This document shows, one piece after another, positions 46,045 to 54,383 of a stretch of 64,000 nucleotides of DNA (positions are counted from its first letter, which is position 1; every line of letters begins with the position of its first letter). Origin of the DNA: Xanthobacter tagetidis (GTDB lineage Bacteria > Pseudomonadota > Alphaproteobacteria > Rhizobiales > Xanthobacteraceae). Under the pieces are notes generated by a model that was not told where the DNA came from, searched no databases, and was given only the letters and a program-made list of their open reading frames with translations. The stretch is from assembly GCF_003667445.1 (NCBI RefSeq), contig NZ_RCTF01000008.1, forward strand, positions 62,001 to 126,000. The letters are read 5' to 3'. The position numbers and the translations under genes are program-made.

Positions 46045-47274
46045 ATGACCGAAAGCAGCCTTCCGTTCTTCCGCCCGCCGGCCGAGCCCTATGGCGCGTT
46101 CTGCCAGGACAACCACGTGGCGGTGGCCGCGACCGCGCCCGGTCCGCTCTCCGGATTGTCGTTCGCCATCAAGGATGTGTTCGACGTGGCCGGCAGCCGC
46201 ACCGGCTTCGGCCATCCCCGATGGCTCGCCACCCACGGGCCTGCGGCGGAGACTGCGGCCGCGGTGAGCACGCTGCTCGACGCCGGCGCCGACCTCGTCG
46301 GGCGCACCATCAGCGACGAGCTGTGCTACTCCATCGCCGGCGAGAACCTGCATTACGGCACGCCCGTCAATCCCCAGGCGCCGGACCGCATTCCCGGCGG
46401 TTCCTCTTCGGGCTCGGCGGTGGCAGTGGCGGGCGGCATCGTCGATTTCGCCATCGGCACCGATTGCGGCGGATCGGTCCGCGTGCCGGCGGGCTATTGC
46501 GGGCTCTACGGCATCCGCCCCACCCACGGGCGCATCCCGCTCGACGGAGTGGCACGCTTCGCGCCCCGCTTCGACACGGTTGGCTGGTTCGCCCGCGACC
46601 CCGAGGTGCTGCGGCGGGTGGGCGAGGTGCTGTTCGGTGCGGGACGCCGCGGCGGCTTCACCCGCCTTGTGATCGCCGACGACGCCTTCGCGCGCTGCGA
46701 CGCCGGCATCCAGCCTGTGCTGGCGGGGGCGCTCTCCCGTCTCGGCGCCCTGTTCACGGAGCGGGCCAGCGCGGACCTGAGCCCCGAGGGGCTCGACCAA
46801 TGGCTGGACACGTTCCGCATCCTCCAGGCCGGCGAGATCTGGCAGTCTCTGGGCGGCTGGATCGAAGCGGAGAGACCGGAATTCGGCGTCGGCGTCGGCC
46901 AGCGTTTCGCGGCCGCCGCCGAGACCGCGCCGGCCGACGTGGACGCCGCCCGCGCCCGTGCGGAAGAGATCGCCGAGGGGCTGGCGGCGCGGATCAGCGA
47001 GGGCGACCTCGTGGTGCTGCCGACCACCCCCGGCCCTGCTCCGCTGCGCACGACATCCTCAAGCGAGGTGGAGACCGACTACCGGCGCCGCGCCATGGAG
47101 ATCCTCTGCGTCGCCGGCATCGGGCGCCTGCCCCAGGTCACGCTGCCGGTGGGCACGGTGGACGGGGCGCCGGTGGGATTGTCGATCCTCGCCCGGCGCG
47201 GCAAGGATATGGACCTTCTCGATATCGCGGCGCGGGCCGGCTTCGGCGTCCCGGTGCCGCCGGAGCGCCGATGA
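46045..47274 (+). CDS. Amidase-signature hydrolase, AtzE/GatA-like
   Basis: Amidase signature enzyme of 409 residues. The catalytic lysine K43 is in SFAIKDVFDVAG, the cis-serine in IPGGSSSGSAVAVAG (near residue 121), and the nucleophile S144 in GTDCGGSVRVPAGYCG. The segment IRPTHGRIPLDGV follows. The length and motifs are close to biuret-type hydrolases, which supports hydrolysis of a small amide or ureido compound. It overlaps the TetR gene by four bases. Confidence 0.9.
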   Translation: MTESSLPFFRPPAEPYGAFCQDNHVAVAATAPGPLSGLSFAIKDVFDVAGSRTGFGHPRWLATHGPAAETAAAVSTLLDAGADLVGRTISDELCYSIAGENLHYGTPVNPQAPDRIPGGSSSGSAVAVAGGIVDFAIGTDCGGSVRVPAGYCGLYGIRPTHGRIPLDGVARFAPRFDTVGWFARDPEVLRRVGEVLFGAGRRGGFTRLVIADDAFARCDAGIQPVLAGALSRLGALFTERASADLSPEGLDQWLDTFRILQAGEIWQSLGGWIEAERPEFGVGVGQRFAAAAETAPADVDAARARAEEIAEGLAARISEGDLVVLPTTPGPAPLRTTSSSEVETDYRRRAMEILCVAGIGRLPQVTLPVGTVDGAPVGLSILARRGKDMDLLDIAARAGFGVPVPPERR

Positions 47275-48056
47275 CAGCCGGACCGCCAAAGCGCGCGAGA
47301 GCAGACAAGCCTGCGATCAAGTCCGCGGCAAAGCTGGCGGCGAAGGGGAGGCCGGCGCCTGCGCGCAAGGATCTCGCTGGAGCCGTGCCGCTTCCGGCCA
47401 CAGGAGCAGCCGCGCCACTGACGCGTTCTCCCGCCCGGCGCAACGCCGCAGCGACGCGCCAGCGCATCCTTGAGGCGGCCATGGCGGAATTCTCCGATCA
47501 CGGCTTCAGCGGCAGCCGGATCGACCGCATCTGCGCCACCGCCGACGTCAACGTGGGGATGATCTACCATTATTTCGGCAACAAGGACGATCTCTACCTC
47601 GCCGCGCTAGAAGCCTCCTACAAGATCATCCGCGAGCTGGAGCAGACGCTGGACGTGAACGGCCTCGACCCCGTGACGGCCATGCGGCGGCTGATCGAGA
47701 TGACCTTCGACTTCCTCGCCGGCGATCCCCATTTCGTACGTCTCATCATGAACGAGAACCTGATGATGGGACGCACCGCGCGCCGCTCGCAGACCATCCC
47801 GCATCTCACCCAGCCGCTGCTCTCCTCGCTGCGCACCATCCTGAAGCGCGGGCAGACGCTGCGGGTGTTCCACAAGGACATCGACGCCGAGAACCTCTAT
47901 GTCTCGATCCTCGGCCTCAGCTTCATCCACGTCTCCAACCGCCACACGCTGGGCACCATGTTCCAGCAGGACTTCGCGGCCTCCGACTGGTTGGCGAAGC
48001 GCCGGGCGATCGTGGTCGACATCCTGACGAGCTACCTGTCGGCCGATCCGGGATAA
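47271..48056 (+). CDS. TetR-family transcriptional regulator
   Basis: Regulator of 261 residues with a long Ala/Lys/Pro-rich leader of about 55 residues before the DNA-binding domain. The helix-turn-helix is clear: AATRQRILEAAMAEFSDHGF, then GSRIDRICATADVNVGMIYH and YFGNKDDLYLAALEASY. The C-terminal part resembles the RutR-like group, with FLAGDPHFVRLIMNENLMMG. RutR-type proteins respond to pyrimidines, which would fit the cytosine-deaminase-like gene upstream, but that match is by general resemblance only. It ends the plus operon and is convergent with the Lrp-type gene. Confidence 0.9.
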   Translation: MTAGPPKRARADKPAIKSAAKLAAKGRPAPARKDLAGAVPLPATGAAAPLTRSPARRNAAATRQRILEAAMAEFSDHGFSGSRIDRICATADVNVGMIYHYFGNKDDLYLAALEASYKIIRELEQTLDVNGLDPVTAMRRLIEMTFDFLAGDPHFVRLIMNENLMMGRTARRSQTIPHLTQPLLSSLRTILKRGQTLRVFHKDIDAENLYVSILGLSFIHVSNRHTLGTMFQQDFAASDWLAKRRAIVVDILTSYLSADPG

Positions 48057-48094
48057 GGCGCGCGGCCGGCGTCGCGGTCCCGAGGGCGCGGGCG

Positions 48095-48589
48095 TCATCC
48101 CTTCATCTTGCCGAAGCTATTGCCGGACTCCTTGACCGTCTCCATGGCCACGTTGGTGGAAGTGCTGGCGACGTAAGGCAGGCCGGAAATGCTTTCCCCC
48201 AGGATCAGCCGGTACCGGCGGATGTCCCGCGTGCGCACCTTGAGCAGGTAGTCGAAGCGCCCGGCGATCATGTGGCATTCCTCGACCTCCTTGATCTTCT
48301 TCACCGCAGCATTGAATGCCGAGAGGGCCTTTTCATCGGTCTGGGTCAGCTTCACCTCGGTGAACGCGACGTGGTCGAGCTCCATCTTCGCGGGGTTCAG
48401 GATCGCCTTGAAGCCCTCGATGTAGCCGGTGCTGAGCAGCCTCCTGAAACGCGCGAGACACGGCGTCTTCGACAGACCGACGCGTTCTGCAAGGTCGGTG
48501 ATCGACATGCGCCCGTCTTCCGCCAGAACGTCGAGGATTTTCCGATCGAACTCGTCGATCGGACCACGATCGAGGCCTTCCTTGGTCAT
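48095..48589 (-). CDS. putR: Lrp/AsnC-family regulator, probable PutR
   Basis: Regulator of 164 residues. The N-terminal helix-turn-helix reads IDEFDRKILDVLAEDGRMSI, then LAERVGLSKTPCLARFRRLL. The C-terminal RAM domain has VAFTEVKLTQTDE and the effector-site region CHMIAGRFDYLLKVRTRDIR. The start at 48589 (MTKEGLDRGP) fits normal Lrp length; a longer frame to 48646 is less likely. It diverges from putA. In alphaproteobacteria an Lrp-type protein in this position activates proline dehydrogenase in response to proline, so the name putR is well supported by context. Confidence 0.88.
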   Translation of the reverse strand: MTKEGLDRGPIDEFDRKILDVLAEDGRMSITDLAERVGLSKTPCLARFRRLLSTGYIEGFKAILNPAKMELDHVAFTEVKLTQTDEKALSAFNAAVKKIKEVEECHMIAGRFDYLLKVRTRDIRRYRLILGESISGLPYVASTSTNVAMETVKESGNSFGKMKG

Positions 48590-48961
48590 GATGCCCGGTC
48601 CTTCGGTCACTGATTGATCGCACCGGCCAGCGCGTTGGGCCATCAAGCCCGGATCGCCGACGCCGGCACGGCTGTGAGAACGGCGCGTCCGTGCCCGGCC
48701 GCCGGCTCCGCAAAACGCGCAGCAGCACTCCGGATGAGATGGTCATTTACACCAAAAATCATGCAATTTTGATCTTTTTGACCTATATAATAAAAAATTT
48801 CAGTCCAAATGATTTTATTCGGTGCGATTTGAAGCCTGATCGAATCCAGCTCAGATGCTAGTCTGCAAGCGGCAAGATTGGAGCAGAGAGCACGCGCTCC
48901 GCGCCCCGCCAGCGAGCAGGGTCGCGCCGCCGTTTCTCGCGAGACTTTCACAGGAGCCGAG
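48590..48961. promoter_or_regulatory. 372-base divergent putR-putA control region
   Basis: Non-coding. A strongly AT-rich core at about 48740-48830 stands out from the GC-rich flanks. It contains TATAAT at 48786-48791 and several T-rich, loosely repeated tracts (CAATTTTGATC, TTTTTGACC, GATTTTATTC), the kind of degenerate sites Lrp-type proteins bind. The putA ribosome-binding site CAGGAG is at the right edge. Confidence 0.7.
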
Positions 48962-51900
48962 ATGCCAGATATCGCCTCCAACACCGCACCGGGCCTCGAA
49001 ACCGGGTCGCCGCAGCCGTTCGCGCAGTTCGCGCCGGCGTGGCGGCCGCACGGGGAACTGCGCCGCGCCATCACGGCCGCCTGCCGTCGCCCCGAGCAGG
49101 CGTGCGTTCCTCCGTTGGTCTCCGATGCCAGGCTCTCCCCGCAGGTGAAGTCGGCGGTCGCCGGCACGGCCCGCAGCCTGATCGAGGCGCTGCGCGCCAA
49201 GCGCAGGGGCGGCGGCGTCGAGAGCCTGATCCAGGAATATGCGCTCTCCAGCCAGGAGGGCGTGGCGCTGATGTGCCTTGCGGAGGCGCTCCTGCGCATT
49301 CCCGATACGGCCACGCGCGATGCCCTGATCCGCGACAAGATCTCTACCGGCGACTGGGATGCCCACCTCGGCGGCGGGCGCTCGCTGTTCGTCAACGCGG
49401 CAACTTGGGGCCTCGTCGTCACCGGCAAGCTGACGTCCAGCGTCAATGACCGCGGGCTGGCGGCCGCGCTGACCCGCCTGATCACGCGCTGCGGCGAGCC
49501 GGTCATCCGGCACGGCGTCAGCTTGGCGATAGGCTTGATGGGCGAGCAGTTCGTCGCCGGCGAGACCATCGAGGAAGCGCTGAAGCGGGCCCGCCCGCTG
49601 GAGCAGCGCGGTTTCCGATTTTCCTACGACATGCTCGGCGAAGCCGCCATGACCGAGGAGGACGCCCAGCGCTACCATGGCGACTACGAACGCGCGATCC
49701 ACGCGATCGGCAAGGCCTCGGATGGGCGCGGCGTCTACGAAGGTCCTGGCATCTCCATCAAGCTGTCGGCGCTCCACCCGCGCTACTGCCGCGCGCAGGC
49801 GGAGCGCGTCAGGACCGAGCTGCTGCCGCGCCTGAGCGCGTTGGCCCGGCTGGCTCGGCATTATGATATCGGCCTCAACATCGATGCCGAGGAAGCGGAC
49901 CGCCTGGACCTGTCGCTCGATCTGCTTGAGGAGCTGAGTGCCGATCCGCAACTGGCAGGCTGGCAGGGCCTCGGCTTCGTCGTCCAGGCCTATGGCAAGC
50001 GCTGTCCCTTCGTGCTCGATCACATCATCGATCTTGCCCGTCGCTCCGGCCGTCGCATCATGGTGCGCCTCGTCAAGGGCGCCTATTGGGACGCCGAGAT
50101 CAAGCGCGCCCAGGTCGACGGGCTCGAAGACTTCCCGGTCTACACCCGCAAGGTCCACACGGACGTCGCCTACATCGCCTGCGCCCGCAAGCTGCTCGCG
50201 GCCGCAGATGCCGTGTTCCCGCAGTTCGCCACGCACAATGCCCAGACGCTGGCGAGCGTCTATCACCTCGCGGGACCGGATTTCGCGAGCGGAAGCTACG
50301 AGTTCCAATGCCTGCACGGCATGGGCGAGCCGCTCTATGACGAGGTGGTCGGAAAGGATTGTCTCGACCGCCCGTGCCGCATCTACGCGCCGGTCGGGAC
50401 GCATGAGACCCTGCTCGCCTACCTGGTGCGCCGTCTGCTCGAAAATGGCGCGAACTCGTCTTTCGTGAACCGCATCAGCGATCCCGAAACGAGCGTCGAT
50501 GCGCTGATCGCGGACCCGGTCGACATGGTCGAGGCGATGCCGGCAATCGGCCTGCCGCACGACCAGATCGCCCAGCCCCGCGATCTCTTTGGTGCCGAGC
50601 GCGCCAATTCCGAGGGGCTGGACCTGTCCAGCGAGGCGGTGCTGGCTGCGCTGTCCCGCACCCTCGCCGCAACCGCCGCCGCGCCATGGCATGCCCTGCC
50701 GCTGCTTGCCGACGGCTCCGCGCCCGGGGTTGCACGGCCGGTCCTGAACCCCGCGGACCATGGCGACATCGTCGGCCAGGTGACGGAGCTGCCGGCGGAA
50801 GCCGCGGCGAGGATCGCCCGCCTCGCTTTGGAGGGCGGGCCGGCCTGGGCCGCCACGCCGCCCTCGGAGCGGGCGGCCTGCCTGGAGCGCGCGGCCGACA
50901 TCATGCAGGCCCGCGCGGAAACGCTGATGGGTATCGTCATGCGCGAGGCGGGCAAATCCGCCGCCAACGCCGTGAGCGAGGTGCGCGAGGCGATCGACTT
51001 CCTGCGCTATTACGCGGCCGAGGCCCGCCGCACCCTCACGCCCTCCTGCGCGCCGCTCGGCCCGGTGGTCTGCATCAGCCCGTGGAACTTCCCGCTGGCG
51101 ATCTTCACCGGCCAGGTGGCGGCCGCGCTGGCCGCGGGCAACAGCGTGATGGCCAAGCCCGCCGGCGTGACGCCGATCATCGCCTTCGAGAGCGTGAAGA
51201 TCCTGCATGAAGCCGGAATTCCACGCAGCGCGCTCCAGTTCACCCCGGGCGGCGGGGCTCTCGGAGCGGCGATCGTGGGCGCTCCGGAAACGGCGGGCGT
51301 CATGTTCACCGGCTCCACCGCCGTCGCCCGCGGCATCCAGACGACGCTTGCCGACCGTCTTTCGGCCCACGGCAGGCCGATCCCGCTGATTGCCGAAACC
51401 GGCGGGCAGAACGCCATGATCGTCGATTCTTCGGCGCTGCCTGAGCAGGTCGTGGCCGACGTTCTCGCATCGGCATTCGACAGCGCCGGCCAGCGCTGCT
51501 CCGCGCTGCGGGTGCTGTGCCTCCAGGAGGACGTGGCCGAGCGAATGCTCCACATGCTCAAGGGAGCGCTCAGGGAACTGCACATCGGCCGGACCGACCG
51601 GCTGAGCGCCGATGTCGGCCCGGTGATCACCGCGGACGCGAAGCGCGAGATCGAGGCGCATATCGCCCGCATGGGCAGCCTCGGCTGCAGGATCACACAG
51701 CTGGAGCTGCCCGCACACGCGTCGGGCGGCACGTTCGTGGCCCCCACCCTCATCGAGCTGGACCACCTCTCCCAGCTGGAGCGTGAGGTGTTCGGCCCGG
51801 TGCTGCACGTGCTCCGCTATCGGCGCGAAGGCCTTGACCGGCTGATCGACGAGATCAACCGCACCGGCTACGGCCTGACCTTCGGTTTGCACACGCGCCT

Positions 51901-52669
51901 GGACGAGACCATGGCGCACGTCCTGTCGCGGGTGAAGGCGGGCAACCGCTACGTCAACCGCAATATCATCGGTGCCGTGGTGGGGGTGCAGCCGTTCGGC
52001 GGGCGGGGGCTGTCCGGCACCGGGCCGAAGGCCGGCGGCCCGCTTTATATCCGGCGCCTTGTCCAAAGGGCGCCGGAGCATGGCCGCGCGCCCTCACCGT
52101 CCGATCCGGCGCTTGGCCATCTCATCGGTTGGCTTGAGGCCCAGGGGCTGCAATCCGACGCCGCCGCCGCCAGGAGGTGCGCCGACCGCTCGGAGCTGGG
52201 GCTGGAGCGCACGCTTCAGGGACCTGTCGGCGAACGCAATCTCTACGCGCTGCGTCCGCGCGGCCGGATTCTGGCCGTGCCGCTCACCGCTTCAGGCCTG
52301 TACCGCCAGCTTGCGGCGATCCTCGCCACCGGGAACGAGGCGGTGATCGATGCCTCCGTCGACAGCTTGCGCGCGGTCATGAGCACCATTCCGGCGCTGC
52401 TCGCCAGCCGCATCTCCTGGAGCACTGACTGGGAGGCGGACGGTCCCTATTCAGGCGCACTCATCGAGGGGGACACCGAGCGTGTGCGCGCAGCCAATCT
52501 GCGCATCTCGCAGATGAGCGGGCCGTTGATACCGGTCCAAGCCGCATCGACCTCGGATCTCTTGGCTGATCCTGACACCTACGGCCTGAATTGGCTGCTC
52601 GAAGAGGTCTCCACCTCGATCAACACGACCGCCTCGGGCGGCAATGCGAGCCTGATGGCCATCAGCTAG
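48962..52669 (+). CDS. putA: Bifunctional proline dehydrogenase / pyrroline-5-carboxylate dehydrogenase PutA
   Basis: Enzyme of 1235 residues that oxidises proline to glutamate. There is no N-terminal ribbon-helix-helix, so it does not regulate itself. The FAD-dependent proline dehydrogenase barrel spans about residues 190-500: NIDAEEADRLDLSLDLLEEL near 305, MVRLVKGAYWDAEIKRAQ near 368 and VRRLLENGANSSFVNR near 490. The aldehyde dehydrogenase spans about 560-1030, with catalytic E812 (IAETGGQNA) and C846 (SAGQRCSALRV). The final 200 residues form a C-terminal domain like that of long, non-regulatory (type B) PutA proteins. The start at 48962 follows CAGGAG. It diverges from the Lrp-type gene. 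Confidence 0.96.
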   Translation: MPDIASNTAPGLETGSPQPFAQFAPAWRPHGELRRAITAACRRPEQACVPPLVSDARLSPQVKSAVAGTARSLIEALRAKRRGGGVESLIQEYALSSQEGVALMCLAEALLRIPDTATRDALIRDKISTGDWDAHLGGGRSLFVNAATWGLVVTGKLTSSVNDRGLAAALTRLITRCGEPVIRHGVSLAIGLMGEQFVAGETIEEALKRARPLEQRGFRFSYDMLGEAAMTEEDAQRYHGDYERAIHAIGKASDGRGVYEGPGISIKLSALHPRYCRAQAERVRTELLPRLSALARLARHYDIGLNIDAEEADRLDLSLDLLEELSADPQLAGWQGLGFVVQAYGKRCPFVLDHIIDLARRSGRRIMVRLVKGAYWDAEIKRAQVDGLEDFPVYTRKVHTDVAYIACARKLLAAADAVFPQFATHNAQTLASVYHLAGPDFASGSYEFQCLHGMGEPLYDEVVGKDCLDRPCRIYAPVGTHETLLAYLVRRLLENGANSSFVNRISDPETSVDALIADPVDMVEAMPAIGLPHDQIAQPRDLFGAERANSEGLDLSSEAVLAALSRTLAATAAAPWHALPLLADGSAPGVARPVLNPADHGDIVGQVTELPAEAAARIARLALEGGPAWAATPPSERAACLERAADIMQARAETLMGIVMREAGKSAANAVSEVREAIDFLRYYAAEARRTLTPSCAPLGPVVCISPWNFPLAIFTGQVAAALAAGNSVMAKPAGVTPIIAFESVKILHEAGIPRSALQFTPGGGALGAAIVGAPETAGVMFTGSTAVARGIQTTLADRLSAHGRPIPLIAETGGQNAMIVDSSALPEQVVADVLASAFDSAGQRCSALRVLCLQEDVAERMLHMLKGALRELHIGRTDRLSADVGPVITADAKREIEAHIARMGSLGCRITQLELPAHASGGTFVAPTLIELDHLSQLEREVFGPVLHVLRYRREGLDRLIDEINRTGYGLTFGLHTRLDETMAHVLSRVKAGNRYVNRNIIGAVVGVQPFGGRGLSGTGPKAGGPLYIRRLVQRAPEHGRAPSPSDPALGHLIGWLEAQGLQSDAAAARRCADRSELGLERTLQGPVGERNLYALRPRGRILAVPLTASGLYRQLAAILATGNEAVIDASVDSLRAVMSTIPALLASRISWSTDWEADGPYSGALIEGDTERVRAANLRISQMSGPLIPVQAASTSDLLADPDTYGLNWLLEEVSTSINTTASGGNASLMAIS

Positions 52670-52698
52670 CAGGCGGAGCCACTCGGCCGCCAAGCGCC

Positions 52699-52737
52699 CC
52701 CGAACGGCACGGCGTAGCAATCGACGCGCCGTTCGGG
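52699..52737 (+). terminator. 10-base perfect inverted repeat after putA
   Basis: CCCGAACGGC (52699-52708) and GCCGTTCGGG (52728-52737) are exact inverted arms with a 19-base spacer. It lies 30 bases after the putA stop and 160 bases before the next gene. Termination of putA is likely, though an operator for the next operon is also possible. Confidence 0.6.
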
Positions 52738-52897
52738 ATCGGCCCGCTGCATCCCGAAGAGGGATTTTCGCTCACCGGCGGTGCGCACATTTTCTAGTCA
52801 TGACCCGTCAGTTTTTTCAGCGATGTTGATCCGAAATTTTGTTGACGATCGGAAACTTTATTCTCACGATGGAGAGGAACAGCAACGGGCATCGGCG

Positions 52898-53671
52898 ATG
52901 AACAATGCGGACTACGCGCTGGAAGCAAAGGGCCTGAGCCGCGAGTTCGGTGGATTCTTCGCCGTCAGGAGCGTGGATTTCCGTCTGGCCCGCGGCAGCA
53001 TCCACGCCGTCATCGGTCCGAACGGGGCCGGCAAGACCACGCTGTTCAATCTTCTGACGAAGTATCTGGCGCCCTCCGCGGGGGCCATCCTCCACGACGG
53101 GGAGGACGTAACGCCGCTCGCCATGGCGCAGATGGCGCAGCGCGGCGTCGTGCGCTCGTTCCAGATCTCCGCCGTCTTCTCCGGATTGAGCGTGCGCCAG
53201 AACCTGGAGCTTGCCCTGCTGCGCCCCGCCGGCATCGCGTGGAATCTTCTTGGCCTGGTGTCGCGCCGTCCGGAAGTCGCCGAGCGCGCCAATGCGCTGA
53301 TGCACCAGTTCGGCCTCGTGGAATATGCCGACGCCCTTGCCGGCAACCTGCCCTACGGCCGCAAGCGCGTGCTGGAACTCGCCACCACGCTCTCGCTCGA
53401 ACCCAAGGTTCTGCTGCTCGACGAGCCGATGGCCGGCCTCGGGCGCGAGGACATCGGCCGCATCACAGATCTGATCCGCGCGGCGGGAAAGGGACGCACC
53501 CTGCTTCTGGTCGAGCACAACATGAAGGTGGTGGCGGAACTGGCGGAGCGGATCACGGTCATGGTCCGCGGCGAGATCCTGGCCGAAGGAAGCTACCAGG
53601 AGGTCTCTTCAAGGTCCGACGTGATGGCGGCCTATACGGGTCAGACCGGCGCGGGAGCCGCCCATGGCTGA
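52898..53671 (+). CDS. Branched-chain-type ABC ATPase, LivG-like
   Basis: ATPase of 257 residues with Walker A VIGPNGAGKTTLFNLLTKYL, the Q-loop VVRSFQISAVFSGLSV, a LivG-type signature NLPYGRKRVLELATTL, Walker B VLLLDEPMAGLG and LLVEHNMKVVAELAER. I chose the ATG at 52898 (MNNADYALE). A longer frame from 52781 adds residues that look like leader sequence. It opens the second branched-chain-type importer, which has the order ATPase, ATPase, fused permease, binding protein. Confidence 0.92.
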   Translation: MNNADYALEAKGLSREFGGFFAVRSVDFRLARGSIHAVIGPNGAGKTTLFNLLTKYLAPSAGAILHDGEDVTPLAMAQMAQRGVVRSFQISAVFSGLSVRQNLELALLRPAGIAWNLLGLVSRRPEVAERANALMHQFGLVEYADALAGNLPYGRKRVLELATTLSLEPKVLLLDEPMAGLGREDIGRITDLIRAAGKGRTLLLVEHNMKVVAELAERITVMVRGEILAEGSYQEVSSRSDVMAAYTGQTGAGAAHG

Positions 53672-54365
53672 GACGCTCACGGTCGACCGGCTTGAGGCGT
53701 GGTACGGCGATTCCAAGGTGCTCCACGGCATGGACTTCAACATCCGCGCCGGAGAGGTTGTCACGCTGCTCGGGCGCAATGGCGCCGGCAAGACCACGAC
53801 GCTGAAGGCCATCATGGGCCTGATGGAGCGCCGCGCCGGGTCGATCCGGGTCGATGGCGCCGAGATCATCGCCGCCGCCCCCTATGATATCGCCCGCAAG
53901 GGCCTCGCACTGTGCCCGGAGGAGCGCGGCATCTTCTCCAGCCTGAGCGTGCGCGAAAACCTCCTGCTGCCGCCCGCGCTGGCCAAGGGCGGGATGACGA
54001 TCGCCCAGGTTCTCGACCTGTTTCCGAACCTGAAGGAGCGCCTCGACAGCCAGGGCACCAAGCTCTCCGGCGGCGAACAGCAGATGCTGGCGCTCGGCCG
54101 CATCCTGCACACCGGCGCACGCATCCTCCTGCTCGACGAGCCGACCGAGGGCCTGGCCCCGGTCATCATCCAGCAGATCGGCCGCACCATCGAGAAGCTC
54201 AAGGCGCTCGGCTTCACCATCCTCCTGGTCGAGCAGAACGTGGCGTTCGCCTCCGGCCTCGCGGACCGGCACTACGTCGTCGAGCTTGGCCGGGTCGTCG
54301 ACGAAATCCCCGGGCCGGAGCTCGATGCCCGGCTCGATACGCTCAAGACCTACCTCGGACTGTGA
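53664..54365 (+). CDS. Branched-chain-type ABC ATPase, LivF-like
   Basis: ATPase of 233 residues with Walker A LLGRNGAGKTTTL, CPEERGIFSSLSV (the LivF-type segment), signature LSGGEQQMLALGRILH, Walker B ILLLDEPTEGLAP and LLVEQNVAFA. It overlaps the LivG-like gene by eight bases and works with it on the fused permease encoded next. Confidence 0.93.
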   Translation: MAETLTVDRLEAWYGDSKVLHGMDFNIRAGEVVTLLGRNGAGKTTTLKAIMGLMERRAGSIRVDGAEIIAAAPYDIARKGLALCPEERGIFSSLSVRENLLLPPALAKGGMTIAQVLDLFPNLKERLDSQGTKLSGGEQQMLALGRILHTGARILLLDEPTEGLAPVIIQQIGRTIEKLKALGFTILLVEQNVAFASGLADRHYVVELGRVVDEIPGPELDARLDTLKTYLGL

Positions 54366-54383
54366 CGGGAAGGCCCGCTCGCG

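Noticed and set aside
48851-52081. 1076-codon open frame opposite putA
   Set aside because: putA is unambiguous on the plus strand. The minus product has only repeated His/Arg/Gly-rich sequence.
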